A stretch of 64,000 nt of DNA from the NCBI RefSeq assembly GCF_014843845.1, contig NZ_JHQS01000130.1:1-64000 (forward strand). The letters are read 5' to 3'. Below, piece after piece: positions 43,326 through 51,759 of the stretch. Both the position numbers and the translations under genes were made by a program. Positions within the stretch are counted from its first letter, which is position 1; each line of letters opens with the position of its first letter. The stretch is from Mesorhizobium amorphae. GTDB taxonomy: Bacteria > Pseudomonadota > Alphaproteobacteria > Rhizobiales > Rhizobiaceae. The notes beneath the pieces were generated by a model, which saw only the letters and a program-made list of their open reading frames with translations, made no database searches and was not told the origin of the DNA.

Positions 43326-43405
43326 ACAGGGAGTCCCCGCTGACCAAATACCGATGGTGAACCGCTATGGTTAAGGAAATGCTTTTGTAGCGCGGCAACC
43401 GACTG

Positions 43406-43642
43406 TCACCGGCGTATCAGCGGCTGGATATTGAACGGATCGGGCGCCGGTTCTTGCGACAGCGTCCCCTCGGCCGCGCGCTTGCGATGGTGGGCGAGAG
43501 AGCATTGCGGCGAGCACAATAAGCCGCGATCCGACCAGTAGGCGGCGCCGTTCTCCAGTCTGCCATGATGATACCAGAACCCCGCAGCCCGGTAGGGCAG
43601 CCCGCATTCGATGCAGCGATAAGCGTCGGGTCTGGCGAGCAT
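43406..43642 (-). CDS. Small Cys-rich, possibly zinc-binding protein
   Basis: A 78-residue protein with cysteines at residues 10 and 13 (RCIECG) and 43 and 47 (LLCSPQCSLAHH) plus neighbouring histidines: a zinc-ribbon-like pair of knuckles. No function recognised. It may be a nucleic-acid or protein adaptor. It is on the minus strand between the GH25 and acyl-CoA dehydrogenase genes. Confidence 0.65.
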   Translation of the reverse strand: MLARPDAYRCIECGLPYRAAGFWYHHGRLENGAAYWSDRGLLCSPQCSLAHHRKRAAEGTLSQEPAPDPFNIQPLIRR

Positions 43643-43737
43643 GGATGGGTTCCGCTCCGATCTGTCGCCCCCCGTATGCCGGGGCTGACCCCGATTCTAA
43701 TACGCGCCGCCGCGATTGCAAAATCCACGTGACAAAG

Positions 43738-43754
43738 TTTGACGTTTACGTAAA
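43738..43754. promoter_or_regulatory. Palindrome resembling a MerR/LiuR-type site
   Basis: TTTGACG followed directly by the perfect palindrome TTTACGTAAA (43745-43754), 85 bases upstream of the acyl-CoA dehydrogenase. Sites of this form (TTTACGTTTACGTAAA type) are known for LiuR-like regulators of branched-chain acid and fatty acid degradation in proteobacteria. The match is from memory and no regulator gene is nearby. Confidence 0.4.
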
Positions 43755-43838
43755 AAGAAGATGGGAGCGAAGGGCCAATGGTTTTGCGGCCGCGCCGGCC
43801 TTAGGGTCGGCGACGGAAGTTGAGGAGGAGAAAGCGGC

Positions 43839-45608
43839 ATGTATCGGGCACCGGTCGAGGACATCGCCTTCACGCTGAAGCATGTGGCCGGCCTGAAGCC
43901 GGCGCTGGAAGCCGGCACGTTCGGCGATCTCGGCGAGGACCTTGTCGATGCCATCCTGGCCGAGGCCGGCCGCTTCGCCACCGACGAGGTGGCGCCGCTC
44001 TACAAGATCGGCGACGAGCGGGGCGCGGTGCTGAAGGATGCCGCCGTCACCATGCCGCCAGGCTGGAAGGAGCTTTACCGGCGCTGGATCGATGGCGGCT
44101 GGAATGCTCTGTCCGGACCGGAAGAGTTCGGCGGTCAGGCGCTGCCCACCATGCTCGGCGTCGCCGCGCTCGAAATGTGGAACTCCGCCGCCATGGCCTT
44201 CGGCATTGGCCCGACGCTGACCATGGGCGCGGTCGAAGCGCTCGACAAGCACGCGTCAGAGGCGCTGAAGGCCAAATATCTGGCAAAGCTCGTTTCCGGC
44301 GAGTGGATGGGCACGATGAACCTGACCGAGCCGCAGGCCGGTTCCGACCTCGCCGCCTTGCGCAGCCGGGCCGAGCCGGCCGGTGACGGCACCTACCGCA
44401 TCTTCGGCCAGAAGATATTCATCACCTATGGTGAGCACGATTTCACCGACAACATCATCCATCTGGTGCTGGCGAGGCTGCCCGACGCACCGGCCGGCAC
44501 GCGCGGCATCTCGCTGTTCCTGGTGCCGAAATTCCTGGTCGGCGACGACGGCGCCCTCGGCGCGCGCAACGATGTTTTCTGCTCGGGTCTCGAGCACAAG
44601 CTGGGCATCCATGCCTCGCCGACCTGCACCATGATCTACGGCGACGGTTTTGCAGGCGCCAAGCCCGGCGCCATCGGCTGGCTGGTCGGCGAGGAGAACA
44701 AGGGCCTCGCCTGCATGTTCACCATGATGAACAATGCCCGGCTCTGCGTCGGCATGCAGGGCGTGGCGGTGGCCGAGACGGCGACGCAGAAGGCGATCGC
44801 CTATGCCAATGAGCGCCGCCAGGGCAAGGCTTCGGACTACGCCGGCGCCGGTATGGCGCCGATCGTCCATCACCCCGACGTGCAGCGCAACCTTTTGACC
44901 ATGCAGGCGCTGACTCAGATCGCCCGAGCCATCAGCTACTCCTGCGCGCATGCCATCGACCGCGCCCGTGTCGCCGAGGGCGAGGCCGCCGCCAATTGGC
45001 GCGACCGCGCCAATCTGCTAACGCCGCTCGCCAAGGCCTTTTCGACCGATGTCGGCGTCGATGTCGCATCGCTCGGCGTCCAGGTGCATGGCGGCATGGG
45101 CTTCATCGAGGAGACGGGCGCGGCAGCACTCTATCGCGACGCCCGCATCGCGCCGATCTACGAAGGCACCAACGGCATCCAGGCGATCGATCTGGTGGCG
45201 CGCAAGCTGCCGCTCGGCGGCGGCCAGCATGTGCATCGCTATATCGGCGAACTGAAGGCGGTAGCCGACGCGGTGCGGATCTCCAATGTCGAGGGCTTTG
45301 GCCGCACCGCCGATAGCCTGGATCAGGCGCTCGATGATCTATCCGAAGCCACGCGTTTCCTGCAGAAGTTGCTGGCGGAAGGACGCTCAGACGAGGCGTT
45401 GGCCGGCGCCACGCCCTATCTTAGGCTGATCTCGCTTGCCGCCGGCGGCGCCTATCTGGCGCAAGGCGCGCTTGCCGACCATGGCCGCGTCGCGCTCTGC
45501 CGCTTTTTTGCCGAAAACCTGCTTGGCGAGGTGCGTGCCTTGAAGGAGCGCGTTGTCGGCGGCGCCGAAAGCCTTGCCGCAGCCGGCAAGACGCTCATTT
45601 CTGCCTGA
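43839..45608 (+). CDS. Acyl-CoA dehydrogenase (DmdC-like)
   Basis: A 589-residue flavoenzyme of the acyl-CoA dehydrogenase superfamily with the extra N-terminal and C-terminal domains seen in the DmdC (methylmercaptopropionyl-CoA dehydrogenase) group. EWMGTMNLTEPQAGSDLAALRSRA is the first signature, GIHASPTCTMIYGDGFAGAKP and VGVDVASLGVQVHGGMGFIEETGAAALYRDARIAPIYEGTNGIQAIDLVARKL the later ones; the Glu of YEGTNGIQ is the usual catalytic base. Actual substrate unknown. The hydratase gene starts 19 bases after its stop. Confidence 0.9.
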   Translation: MYRAPVEDIAFTLKHVAGLKPALEAGTFGDLGEDLVDAILAEAGRFATDEVAPLYKIGDERGAVLKDAAVTMPPGWKELYRRWIDGGWNALSGPEEFGGQALPTMLGVAALEMWNSAAMAFGIGPTLTMGAVEALDKHASEALKAKYLAKLVSGEWMGTMNLTEPQAGSDLAALRSRAEPAGDGTYRIFGQKIFITYGEHDFTDNIIHLVLARLPDAPAGTRGISLFLVPKFLVGDDGALGARNDVFCSGLEHKLGIHASPTCTMIYGDGFAGAKPGAIGWLVGEENKGLACMFTMMNNARLCVGMQGVAVAETATQKAIAYANERRQGKASDYAGAGMAPIVHHPDVQRNLLTMQALTQIARAISYSCAHAIDRARVAEGEAAANWRDRANLLTPLAKAFSTDVGVDVASLGVQVHGGMGFIEETGAAALYRDARIAPIYEGTNGIQAIDLVARKLPLGGGQHVHRYIGELKAVADAVRISNVEGFGRTADSLDQALDDLSEATRFLQKLLAEGRSDEALAGATPYLRLISLAAGGAYLAQGALADHGRVALCRFFAENLLGEVRALKERVVGGAESLAAAGKTLISA

Positions 45609-45627
45609 CGTTCACAAGGAAAAGACC

Positions 45628-46380
45628 GTGACAGACCATATCCTCGTCGAGCGCCAGGGCGCCATCCAGATCATCCGCATGAACCGTCCGGACAAGAAGA
45701 ATGCCCTGACACGCGCCATGTACGCGACAATGTCGGCTGCCCTTGCCGAAGGCGACGCCGATCCAACGGTTCGCGCGCACGTCTTTCTCGGCGTTCCCGG
45801 CGCCTTCTCCTCCGGCAACGATCTTGCCGACTTCATGGTCATCGCCACCGGCGGCGAGGGCGGCACGGAGGTCTGGGATTTCCTGATGGCGCTCGCCAAA
45901 GTGGAAAAGCCCATAGTGTCGGGCGTCGACGGCATAGCGGTCGGCATCGGCACCACGATCAACTTGCATTGCGACCTGACCTTCGCCACCCAGCGCACGG
46001 TCTTCCGCACGCCCTTCGTCGATCTTGGCCTGGTGCCGGAGGCGGGGTCGAGCCTGCTTGCGCCGCGGATCCTGGGGCAGCAAGGCGCTTTCGCACTGCT
46101 CGGTCTCGGCGAAGGCTTTTCCGCCGAGCGGGCGAAGGCCGCCGGGCTGATCTATGAGGTGGTCGAGGAAGGCGCACTGGAAGCTGCCGTGCTGGAAGCC
46201 GCCAGCCAGATCGCGGCCAAACCGCCGCAAGCGCTGAAGATCGCGCGCGACCTCATGCGCGGCTCGCGCGAAGAGCTCGTCGCCCGCATCAGTGTGGAAA
46301 GCGAACACTTCCGCGAGCGCCTGAAGTCGGACGAAGCGCGTGCCGCGCTGACGGCGTTCATGACCAGGAAGAAGGGATGA
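45628..46380 (+). CDS. Enoyl-CoA hydratase/isomerase family protein
   Basis: A 250-residue crotonase-fold protein. RMNRPDKKNALTRAMYATM, FSSGNDLADFM and KPIVSGVDGIAVGIGTTINLHCDLTFATQRTVFRTPFVDLGLVPEAGSS form the CoA pocket and oxyanion hole. Glu at PEAGSS is a catalytic candidate. The GTG at 45628 has AAGGA seven bases upstream; earlier residues in frame belong to the dehydrogenase end. It forms a two-gene operon with the acyl-CoA dehydrogenase, so beta-oxidation-like acyl-CoA breakdown is likely. Confidence 0.9.
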   Translation: MTDHILVERQGAIQIIRMNRPDKKNALTRAMYATMSAALAEGDADPTVRAHVFLGVPGAFSSGNDLADFMVIATGGEGGTEVWDFLMALAKVEKPIVSGVDGIAVGIGTTINLHCDLTFATQRTVFRTPFVDLGLVPEAGSSLLAPRILGQQGAFALLGLGEGFSAERAKAAGLIYEVVEEGALEAAVLEAASQIAAKPPQALKIARDLMRGSREELVARISVESEHFRERLKSDEARAALTAFMTRKKG

Positions 46381-46399
46381 CGCCGGCCGGCGCCGCGCC

Positions 46400-47017
46400 T
46401 TACGGATACAACCGCGTCTTGTCCCAGCCGCCCGCGGCATTGCGCGAAAAGACGAGGCGGTCGTGCAGCCGGAACGGCCGGTCGTGCCAGAACTCGATCG
46501 TCTGCGGCACGATGCGGAAACCCGACCAATGCTTTGGGCGCGGAATCTCGCCGATCGGATAGCGCGCCGTGTATTCGGCGACGGCCTTTTCCAGCGCGAA
46601 GCGGCTTTCCAGCGGCCGCGACTGTTTCGAGGCCCAGGCGCCGATGCGGCTGCCGCGCGGCCGCGTCGCGTAATAGGCATCCGCCTCGGCATCGCTGACA
46701 ATCTCCACCGGTCCGCGCACGCGCACCTGCCGGCGCAGCGATTTCCAGTGGAAGCACATCGCCGCCTTCATGCTGCCAAGAATCTCGCGGCCCTTGGCGC
46801 TCTCGAAATTCGTGTAGAACACAAACCCGCCTTCATCGAACCCCTTGAGCAGCACCATCCGCACATCCGGCATGCCGTCGGCATCGACGGTCGCCAGTGC
46901 CACGCCGTTGGCGTCGTTGATCTCGCTCTTCGTCGCGTCGTCGAGCCAGACGCCAAACAATCGGAATGGCTCGGCGGCCTCGGTAAAGTCACCGGTTGTT
47001 AACTCAGTTTCGCTCAT
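46400..47017 (-). CDS. pdxH: Pyridoxamine 5'-phosphate oxidase
   Basis: A 205-residue FMN enzyme for the last step of pyridoxal phosphate synthesis. VRMVLLKGFDEGGFVFYTNFESAKGREI, MCFHWKSLRRQVRVRG and the C-terminal PKHWSGFRIVPQTIEFWHDRPFRLHDRLVF are hallmarks. The ATG at 47017 suits the family length. It is convergent with the hydratase gene and divergent from the lipoprotein gene. Confidence 0.96.
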   Translation of the reverse strand: MSETELTTGDFTEAAEPFRLFGVWLDDATKSEINDANGVALATVDADGMPDVRMVLLKGFDEGGFVFYTNFESAKGREILGSMKAAMCFHWKSLRRQVRVRGPVEIVSDAEADAYYATRPRGSRIGAWASKQSRPLESRFALEKAVAEYTARYPIGEIPRPKHWSGFRIVPQTIEFWHDRPFRLHDRLVFSRNAAGGWDKTRLYP

Positions 47018-47058
47018 AGTTTTTCTCAAATTGTCACGATGGCTGGGGAGGTTGCCGA

Positions 47059-47520
47059 TTGTTGCGTATCGCGCAAGCTTTTGACAGCAGGCAATGGGGC
47101 GTTATCGCTTCGGCCAGCGCCAAAGCCGCGATCGTGATGGTCGCGCTGCCTCTTGCCGCGTGTGGCGCCGGCGGCTTCAGCCTGGAAAAGGCCGAGGTCG
47201 ACCGTTCGATCCTGACCAGCAGCACACCTGCTTCCGCCACTCCGACCGATCAGGACCGCGATTCGGACCAGACCACGATCGGCAATGCCGTGTCTTCCGC
47301 CGACATCGAAGAGCTCGGCGGCCAGGCGGTGCCATGGGCGAATGCAGGCACCGGCTCGCGTGGCTCGATCACCGAACTGGTCGAATTGAAGGACGTGGGC
47401 CAGACCTGCCGCCGCTTTACCGCGTCGCGCGAGAGCTTCGACGGCGTCTCGCTGTTCAAGGGCGAATTGTGCATGGCCAGCGCCGGCGGCTGGCACATGC
47501 AGGACTTCAAGGCGCTCTGA
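47059..47520 (+). CDS. RT0821/Lpp0805-family surface lipoprotein
   Basis: A 153-residue protein. Its hydrophobic segment (IVMVALPLAAC, about residues 25-35) ends in a lipobox LAAC, so it should be an outer-membrane lipoprotein. VPWANAGTGSRGSITELVE, TCRRFTASRESFDGVSLFKGELC is the RT0821/Lpp0805 signature, ending in WHMQDFKAL. Function unknown. It starts at TTG 47059 with GGGGAGG seven bases upstream. It is 40 bases from divergent pdxH and 101 before the DnaJ gene. Confidence 0.8.
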   Translation: MLRIAQAFDSRQWGVIASASAKAAIVMVALPLAACGAGGFSLEKAEVDRSILTSSTPASATPTDQDRDSDQTTIGNAVSSADIEELGGQAVPWANAGTGSRGSITELVELKDVGQTCRRFTASRESFDGVSLFKGELCMASAGGWHMQDFKAL

Positions 47521-47621
47521 TTTTCCACCGCCATTTCTCTCCTTGCGCCACTGGAATTTCTTCCTATGCGAGCGCATATAGGGGGCAACCATGGACTCAC
47601 TCCTTCTCCAGGGCAGGAAGC

Positions 47622-48551
47622 ATGCGCGACCCCTATGAGGTCCTGGGCGTTGCCAAGAACGCATCGGCCAAGGACATAAAATCGGCGTACCGCAAACTCG
47701 CCAAAAAACATCATCCGGACCAGAATCCGAATGATCCCAAGGCGAAGGACCGTTTTGCCGCCGCCAACCAGGCTTACGAGATCGTCGGCGACGAGAAGAC
47801 CCGCGCCGCCTTCGATCGCGGCGAGATCGACGCTGACGGCAAGCCGCGCTTCCAGGGCTTCGAGGGCGCGGCGGGCGGTGGCGATCCGTTCGCAGGCTTC
47901 CGCCGCCAGCAGGGCGCCGGCGGCTCGCGATTCGAGTTCCGCTCGGGGCGTCCAGGCGGCGATCCGTTCGACGGCAACAGCGACATTTTCAGCCAGATCT
48001 TCGGCGACGCCTTCTCTGGCGCGCGCGGGCCCGGTGCGGGCGACCGCCGGCAGCCGGCGGCAGGCGCCGACCTCAACGTGACGCTCGACGTCACCATCGA
48101 GGAGGCGGCCACCGCCGAGAAGGTGACGGCGATGTTCCCCGACGGCCGCAAGGTGGCGGTCAAGCTGCCAGCCTATGTCGAGGACGGCCAGACCATCCGT
48201 CTGAAAGGCCAGGGCGAGCAGGGACCGGGACAGCCGGGCGACGCGCTGGTCAAGATCCGTTTCCGCCGCCATCCGCGCTACCGTATCGAGGGCCGCGACC
48301 TGCATGCCGATCTGCCGGTGGCGCTGGCCGATGCCGTGCTGGGCGCCAAGGTGGCGGTCGAGACACCGACCGGCCGGCTGGCGGTCAATATTCCGCCATG
48401 GTCGAGCTCGGACAAGGTGCTGCGGCTGAAGGGCAGGGGCCTGCCGGAAAAAACCGGTGGCCATGGCGATCTCTACGCCCATGTCAGACTGATGCTGCCC
48501 GAGGGCGGCGACAGCGAGCTCGAGGCGCTGATGCGCCGTCGAAAAGGCTGA
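47622..48551 (+). CDS. CbpA-like DnaJ family protein
   Basis: A 309-residue J-protein. The J-domain (residues 1-65) has the HPD motif in KKHHPDQNPND. It is followed by a Gly/Phe-rich linker and two C-terminal substrate-binding beta-domains. There is no zinc-finger region, so it is the CbpA/DnaJ class II type that recruits DnaK. The ATG at 47622 has AGGAAG upstream. It lies upstream of fabI, a common arrangement in Rhizobiales. A longer frame from 47094 would overlap the lipoprotein and is not real. Confidence 0.92.
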   Translation: MRDPYEVLGVAKNASAKDIKSAYRKLAKKHHPDQNPNDPKAKDRFAAANQAYEIVGDEKTRAAFDRGEIDADGKPRFQGFEGAAGGGDPFAGFRRQQGAGGSRFEFRSGRPGGDPFDGNSDIFSQIFGDAFSGARGPGAGDRRQPAAGADLNVTLDVTIEEAATAEKVTAMFPDGRKVAVKLPAYVEDGQTIRLKGQGEQGPGQPGDALVKIRFRRHPRYRIEGRDLHADLPVALADAVLGAKVAVETPTGRLAVNIPPWSSSDKVLRLKGRGLPEKTGGHGDLYAHVRLMLPEGGDSELEALMRRRKG

Positions 48552-48590
48552 TCGAGAGAGTTTTCTCCGCTGGACTGTCCGTTTTGAACG

Positions 48591-48619
48591 CTTGATGGGG
48601 CCCTGTGCCTGTGCGATAG
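48591..48619 (+). promoter_or_regulatory. Possible fabI promoter
   Basis: CTTGAT (48591-48596), 17 bases, CGATAG (48614-48619), 40 bases upstream of fabI. A moderate match to CTTGAC-N17-CTATAT. Confidence 0.35.
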
Positions 48620-48659
48620 GGCACTCCACAAAGCAGACATTCTTGCGGAGAGTGCTCAC

Positions 48660-49478
48660 ATGGCGGGTGGACAGGGCCTTTTGGCCGGCAAGCGCGGGCT
48701 GATCCTCGGCGTCGCGAACAATCGGTCGATCGCCTATGGCATCGCCAAGGCCTGTGTCGATCACGGCGCCGAAATTGCCCTGACCTATCAGGGCGAAGCC
48801 TTCAAGAAGCGCGTCGAGCCATTGGCGGCCGAACTCAACGCCCATGTTGCCGGCCATTGCGACGTCACCGATCCGGAAAGCCTCGATGCGGTGTTCGCCG
48901 ACATCGCTAAGCACTGGGGCAAGCTGGACTTCCTCGTCCATGCCATCGCCTTTTCCGACAAGGATGAACTGACCGGCCGCTATGTCGAGACGACGCGCGA
49001 CAACTTCCTGCGCACCATGGACATTTCGGTCTATTCCTTCACCACCATCGCCAAGCGCGCCGAGCCGCTGATGACCGATGGCGGTTCGCTGCTGACGCTG
49101 ACCTATTACGGTGCCGAAAAAGTGATGCCGCACTACAACGTCATGGGCGTCGCCAAGGCTGCGCTCGAAGCCAGCGTGCGCTATCTGGCGGTCGACCTCG
49201 GCGCCAAGAAGATCCGCGTCAATGCCATCTCCGCCGGTCCGATCAAGACGCTGGCCGCATCAGGCATCGGTGACTTCCGCTACATCCTGAAGTGGAACGA
49301 GTACAATTCGCCGCTGAAGCAGACGGTCACCCAGGAGGAAGTCGGCGATTCCGGCGTCTATTTCCTGTCCGACCTGTCGCGCGGCGTCACCGGCGAGATC
49401 CATCATGTCGATTCCGGCTACCATGTCGTCGGCATGAAGGCGGTCGACGCCCCCGACATTTCGACCGTCAAGGATTGA
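48660..49478 (+). CDS. fabI: Enoyl-ACP reductase FabI
   Basis: A 272-residue short-chain-dehydrogenase-type enzyme, NADH-dependent, last step of each fatty-acid elongation cycle. LILGVANNRSIAYGIAKACVDHGAEIALTYQGE is the nucleotide-binding segment. LTYYGAEKVMPHYNVMGVAKAALEASVRYLAVDLG contains the catalytic Tyr and Lys. It is the target class of triclosan; sensitivity cannot be judged. A repeat element begins one base after its stop. Confidence 0.96.
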   Translation: MAGGQGLLAGKRGLILGVANNRSIAYGIAKACVDHGAEIALTYQGEAFKKRVEPLAAELNAHVAGHCDVTDPESLDAVFADIAKHWGKLDFLVHAIAFSDKDELTGRYVETTRDNFLRTMDISVYSFTTIAKRAEPLMTDGGSLLTLTYYGAEKVMPHYNVMGVAKAALEASVRYLAVDLGAKKIRVNAISAGPIKTLAASGIGDFRYILKWNEYNSPLKQTVTQEEVGDSGVYFLSDLSRGVTGEIHHVDSGYHVVGMKAVDAPDISTVKD

Positions 49479-49540
49479 AGCAATTCCAGGAAAAGTGTGT
49501 AACGGTTTTCCGTCCGGGATTGCGCAAAAACAAACGGTTA
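49479..49540. repeat. GCAATTCC-type intergenic repeat, copy behind fabI
   Basis: AGCAATTCCAGGAAAAGTG, TGTAACGGTTTTCCGTCCGG, GATTGCGCAAAAACAAA: core and right end conserved. It starts directly after the fabI TGA. The copy at 61385 has the same junction (TGA-AGCAATTCC). Confidence 0.75.
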
Positions 49541-49592
49541 GCTTCCGACTGATCCCTTTCGACCAAGTCTGGCCCGAGCCTCGGAAGACCTG

Positions 49593-50180
49593 ATGTATCC
49601 GCTCGTCTACTTTGTGCGCCACGGTCAGACGCAATGGAACGCCGAAGCCAGGCTGCAGGGGCAGGCTGACACCGACCTCAATGCGCTCGGCCGCGAGCAG
49701 GCGAGCCGCAATGGACAGCGGCTGGCCGAGTTCGTCCATAATCCGGATGATTTCGATTTTGTCGCCAGCCCGATGCGGCGCACGCGCGAGACGATGGAGC
49801 GTCTGCGCGCGGCGATGAAGCTCGATCCGCTTGCCTATCGCACCGAGCCGCTGCTCGTCGAGTTGAGCTTCGGCGACTGGCAGGGCTTCACCTTTGCCGA
49901 ACTCGAGGCCAGGGATCCCGGTTCGACCAGGCAGCGCAGCCTCGACAAGTGGAATTTCCAGCCGCCGGGCGAGGGCGCAGAAAGCTACCAGATGCTGCTC
50001 GAGCGGGTGAAGCCATGGTTCGACGCGCTCGATCGCGACACCGTCTGCGTGACCCATGGCGGCGTCGTGCGTGCGCTGTTTCGCGTAGTGCTGGGGATGT
50101 CCACGCGAGAGGCGGTCAGGTTGGACGTGCCTCAGGATCGCCTGCTCCGGCTGCAGGGCCGGAGCCTGGAGTGGCTATAG
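49593..50180 (+). CDS. Histidine phosphatase (phosphoglycerate-mutase-like)
   Basis: A 195-residue member of the histidine phosphatase superfamily. LVYFVRHGQTQWNAEARLQGQADTDLNALG carries the catalytic RHG. ELSFGDWQG is the second block and DTVCVTHGGVVRALFRVVLG the second conserved histidine. Substrate unknown; the size fits a cofactor-dependent phosphatase rather than glycolytic mutase. It lies between fabI and aroC. Confidence 0.9.
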   Translation: MYPLVYFVRHGQTQWNAEARLQGQADTDLNALGREQASRNGQRLAEFVHNPDDFDFVASPMRRTRETMERLRAAMKLDPLAYRTEPLLVELSFGDWQGFTFAELEARDPGSTRQRSLDKWNFQPPGEGAESYQMLLERVKPWFDALDRDTVCVTHGGVVRALFRVVLGMSTREAVRLDVPQDRLLRLQGRSLEWL

Positions 50181-50190
50181 GGCGCTAGAC

Positions 50191-50445
50191 TTACTCGGTG
50201 TCCGGAAGTTCCATGTCGGTGACGACATTCTCGCCATTCGTCACGTCATAGGCGAGGACGATGTCCATGCCGGGCTTCAGCGCATCGAGATCGGTCTCGG
50301 CATTCAGCTTGTAGGACTTGCCGTCTTCCAGCGTCAGCGTCAGCGTATCCTTGTCGATCTTCTTGATCAGGCCCTCGGTCTGGCCGGCGAAGGCGGCAGT
50401 GGAAATCAGCAGGGTGGCGGCAACAGCGCCAATCAGGGTACGCAT
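50191..50445 (-). CDS. DUF1344 exported protein
   Basis: An 84-residue protein with a signal peptide (RTLIGAVAATLLISTAAFA-GQ) and the DUF1344 core: GLIKKIDKDTLTLTLEDGKSYKLNAETDLDALKPGMDIVLAYDVTNGENVVTDMEL. Predicted small periplasmic beta-barrel. Function unknown. The ATG at 50445 has GAGG six bases upstream. Convergent with the phosphatase. Confidence 0.82.
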   Translation of the reverse strand: MRTLIGAVAATLLISTAAFAGQTEGLIKKIDKDTLTLTLEDGKSYKLNAETDLDALKPGMDIVLAYDVTNGENVVTDMELPDTE

Positions 50446-50628
50446 CGTCGTCCTCATTATCATTGCGCCGGCATGGGTAGCGGCGGATCCTCAACGGCGG
50501 ATGGAAGAGAGCAGAAACCAACCGAATGTGTCAAAACTAAAACCGCCAGATCACAGTTTGACCACTGTGGAAAACGCCAATAGAAGGCAGGCTTGAACCG
50601 GCTCCGCCGCCGGGCAGGGCGCTTCTCC

Positions 50629-51729
50629 ATGTCTCACAACACGTTCGGCCACCTGTTCCGCGTCACCACCTGGGGCGAAAGCCACGGGGCGGCACTCGGC
50701 TGCGTTGTGGACGGCTGCCCGCCCGGCATCCGCTTCACTCAGCGAGAGATCCAGGCCGAGCTCGACAAGCGCCGGCCGGGTCAGTCACGTTTTGTGACGC
50801 AGCGCCGAGAACCCGACGAGGTCAAGATCCTGTCCGGCTTCATCCTCGACGAGGACGGTGAGACCATGATCACCACCGGCACGCCGGTGTCGATGCTGAT
50901 CGAAAATGTCGACCAGCGCTCCAAGGACTATGGCGAGATCGCCCGCCAGTACCGGCCGGGCCACGCCGATTACACCTATGACATCAAATACGGGCTGCGC
51001 GACTACCGTGGCGGCGGCCGCTCCTCGGCGCGCGAGACTGCGGCGCGCGTGGCGGCCGGCGCGCTCGCCCGCAAGGTCGTGCCCGGCATGGTGGTGCGTG
51101 GCGCGCTGGTGTCGATGGGTGAAAAGTCGATCGACCGCGCCAACTGGAACTGGAACTTCATCGGCGATGTCGAAAATCCATTCTTCACGCCCGATCCGGC
51201 TTCCGTTCCCGTCTTCACCCAGTATCTCGACAGTGTCCGCAAAGCCGGCTCCTCGGTCGGCGCTATTATCGAGATCGTCGCCGACGGTGTTCCGGCCGGC
51301 CTCGGCGCGCCGATCTATGCCAAGCTGGACCAGGACATCGCGTCGGGCCTGATGTCGATCAACGCCGTCAAGGGCGTCGAGATCGGCAACGGCTTCGAGG
51401 CTGCCCGCATCACCGGCGAACAGAATGCCGACGAGATGCGCATCGGCAATGATGGCAAGCCGGTGTTCCTGTCCAACAATGCCGGCGGCATCCTTGGCGG
51501 CATCTCGACCGGCCAGGCGATCGTTGCGCGCTTCGCCGTCAAGCCGACGTCGTCGATCCTGACGCCGCGCAAGTCGATCGACAAGGACGGCAAGGACGTC
51601 GAGGTCATGACCAAGGGCCGCCACGACCCGTGCGTCGGCATCCGCGCCGTGCCGATCGGCGAGGCGATGGTTGCCTGCGCGATCGCCGATCACTATTTGC
51701 GTCATCGCGGCCAGACCGGGCGCGTCTGA
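50629..51729 (+). CDS. aroC: Chorismate synthase
   Basis: A 366-residue FMN-dependent enzyme that makes chorismate from EPSP. FRVTTWGESHGAALGCVVDGCPPG, GRSSARETAARVAAGALARKV and MTKGRHDPCVGIRAVPIGEAMVACAIADH are the three family signatures. The ATG at 50629 gives the SHNTFGHLFR N-terminus. Thirty bases separate it from ribB. Confidence 0.98.
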   Translation: MSHNTFGHLFRVTTWGESHGAALGCVVDGCPPGIRFTQREIQAELDKRRPGQSRFVTQRREPDEVKILSGFILDEDGETMITTGTPVSMLIENVDQRSKDYGEIARQYRPGHADYTYDIKYGLRDYRGGGRSSARETAARVAAGALARKVVPGMVVRGALVSMGEKSIDRANWNWNFIGDVENPFFTPDPASVPVFTQYLDSVRKAGSSVGAIIEIVADGVPAGLGAPIYAKLDQDIASGLMSINAVKGVEIGNGFEAARITGEQNADEMRIGNDGKPVFLSNNAGGILGGISTGQAIVARFAVKPTSSILTPRKSIDKDGKDVEVMTKGRHDPCVGIRAVPIGEAMVACAIADHYLRHRGQTGRV

Positions 51730-51759
51730 CCTTCAACCTGCAAGCGGAAGCGAGCGTCG

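Noticed and set aside
47250..49133. 627-residue minus-strand frame
   Set aside because: Antisense to the lipoprotein, DnaJ and fabI genes, all of which have clear motifs.
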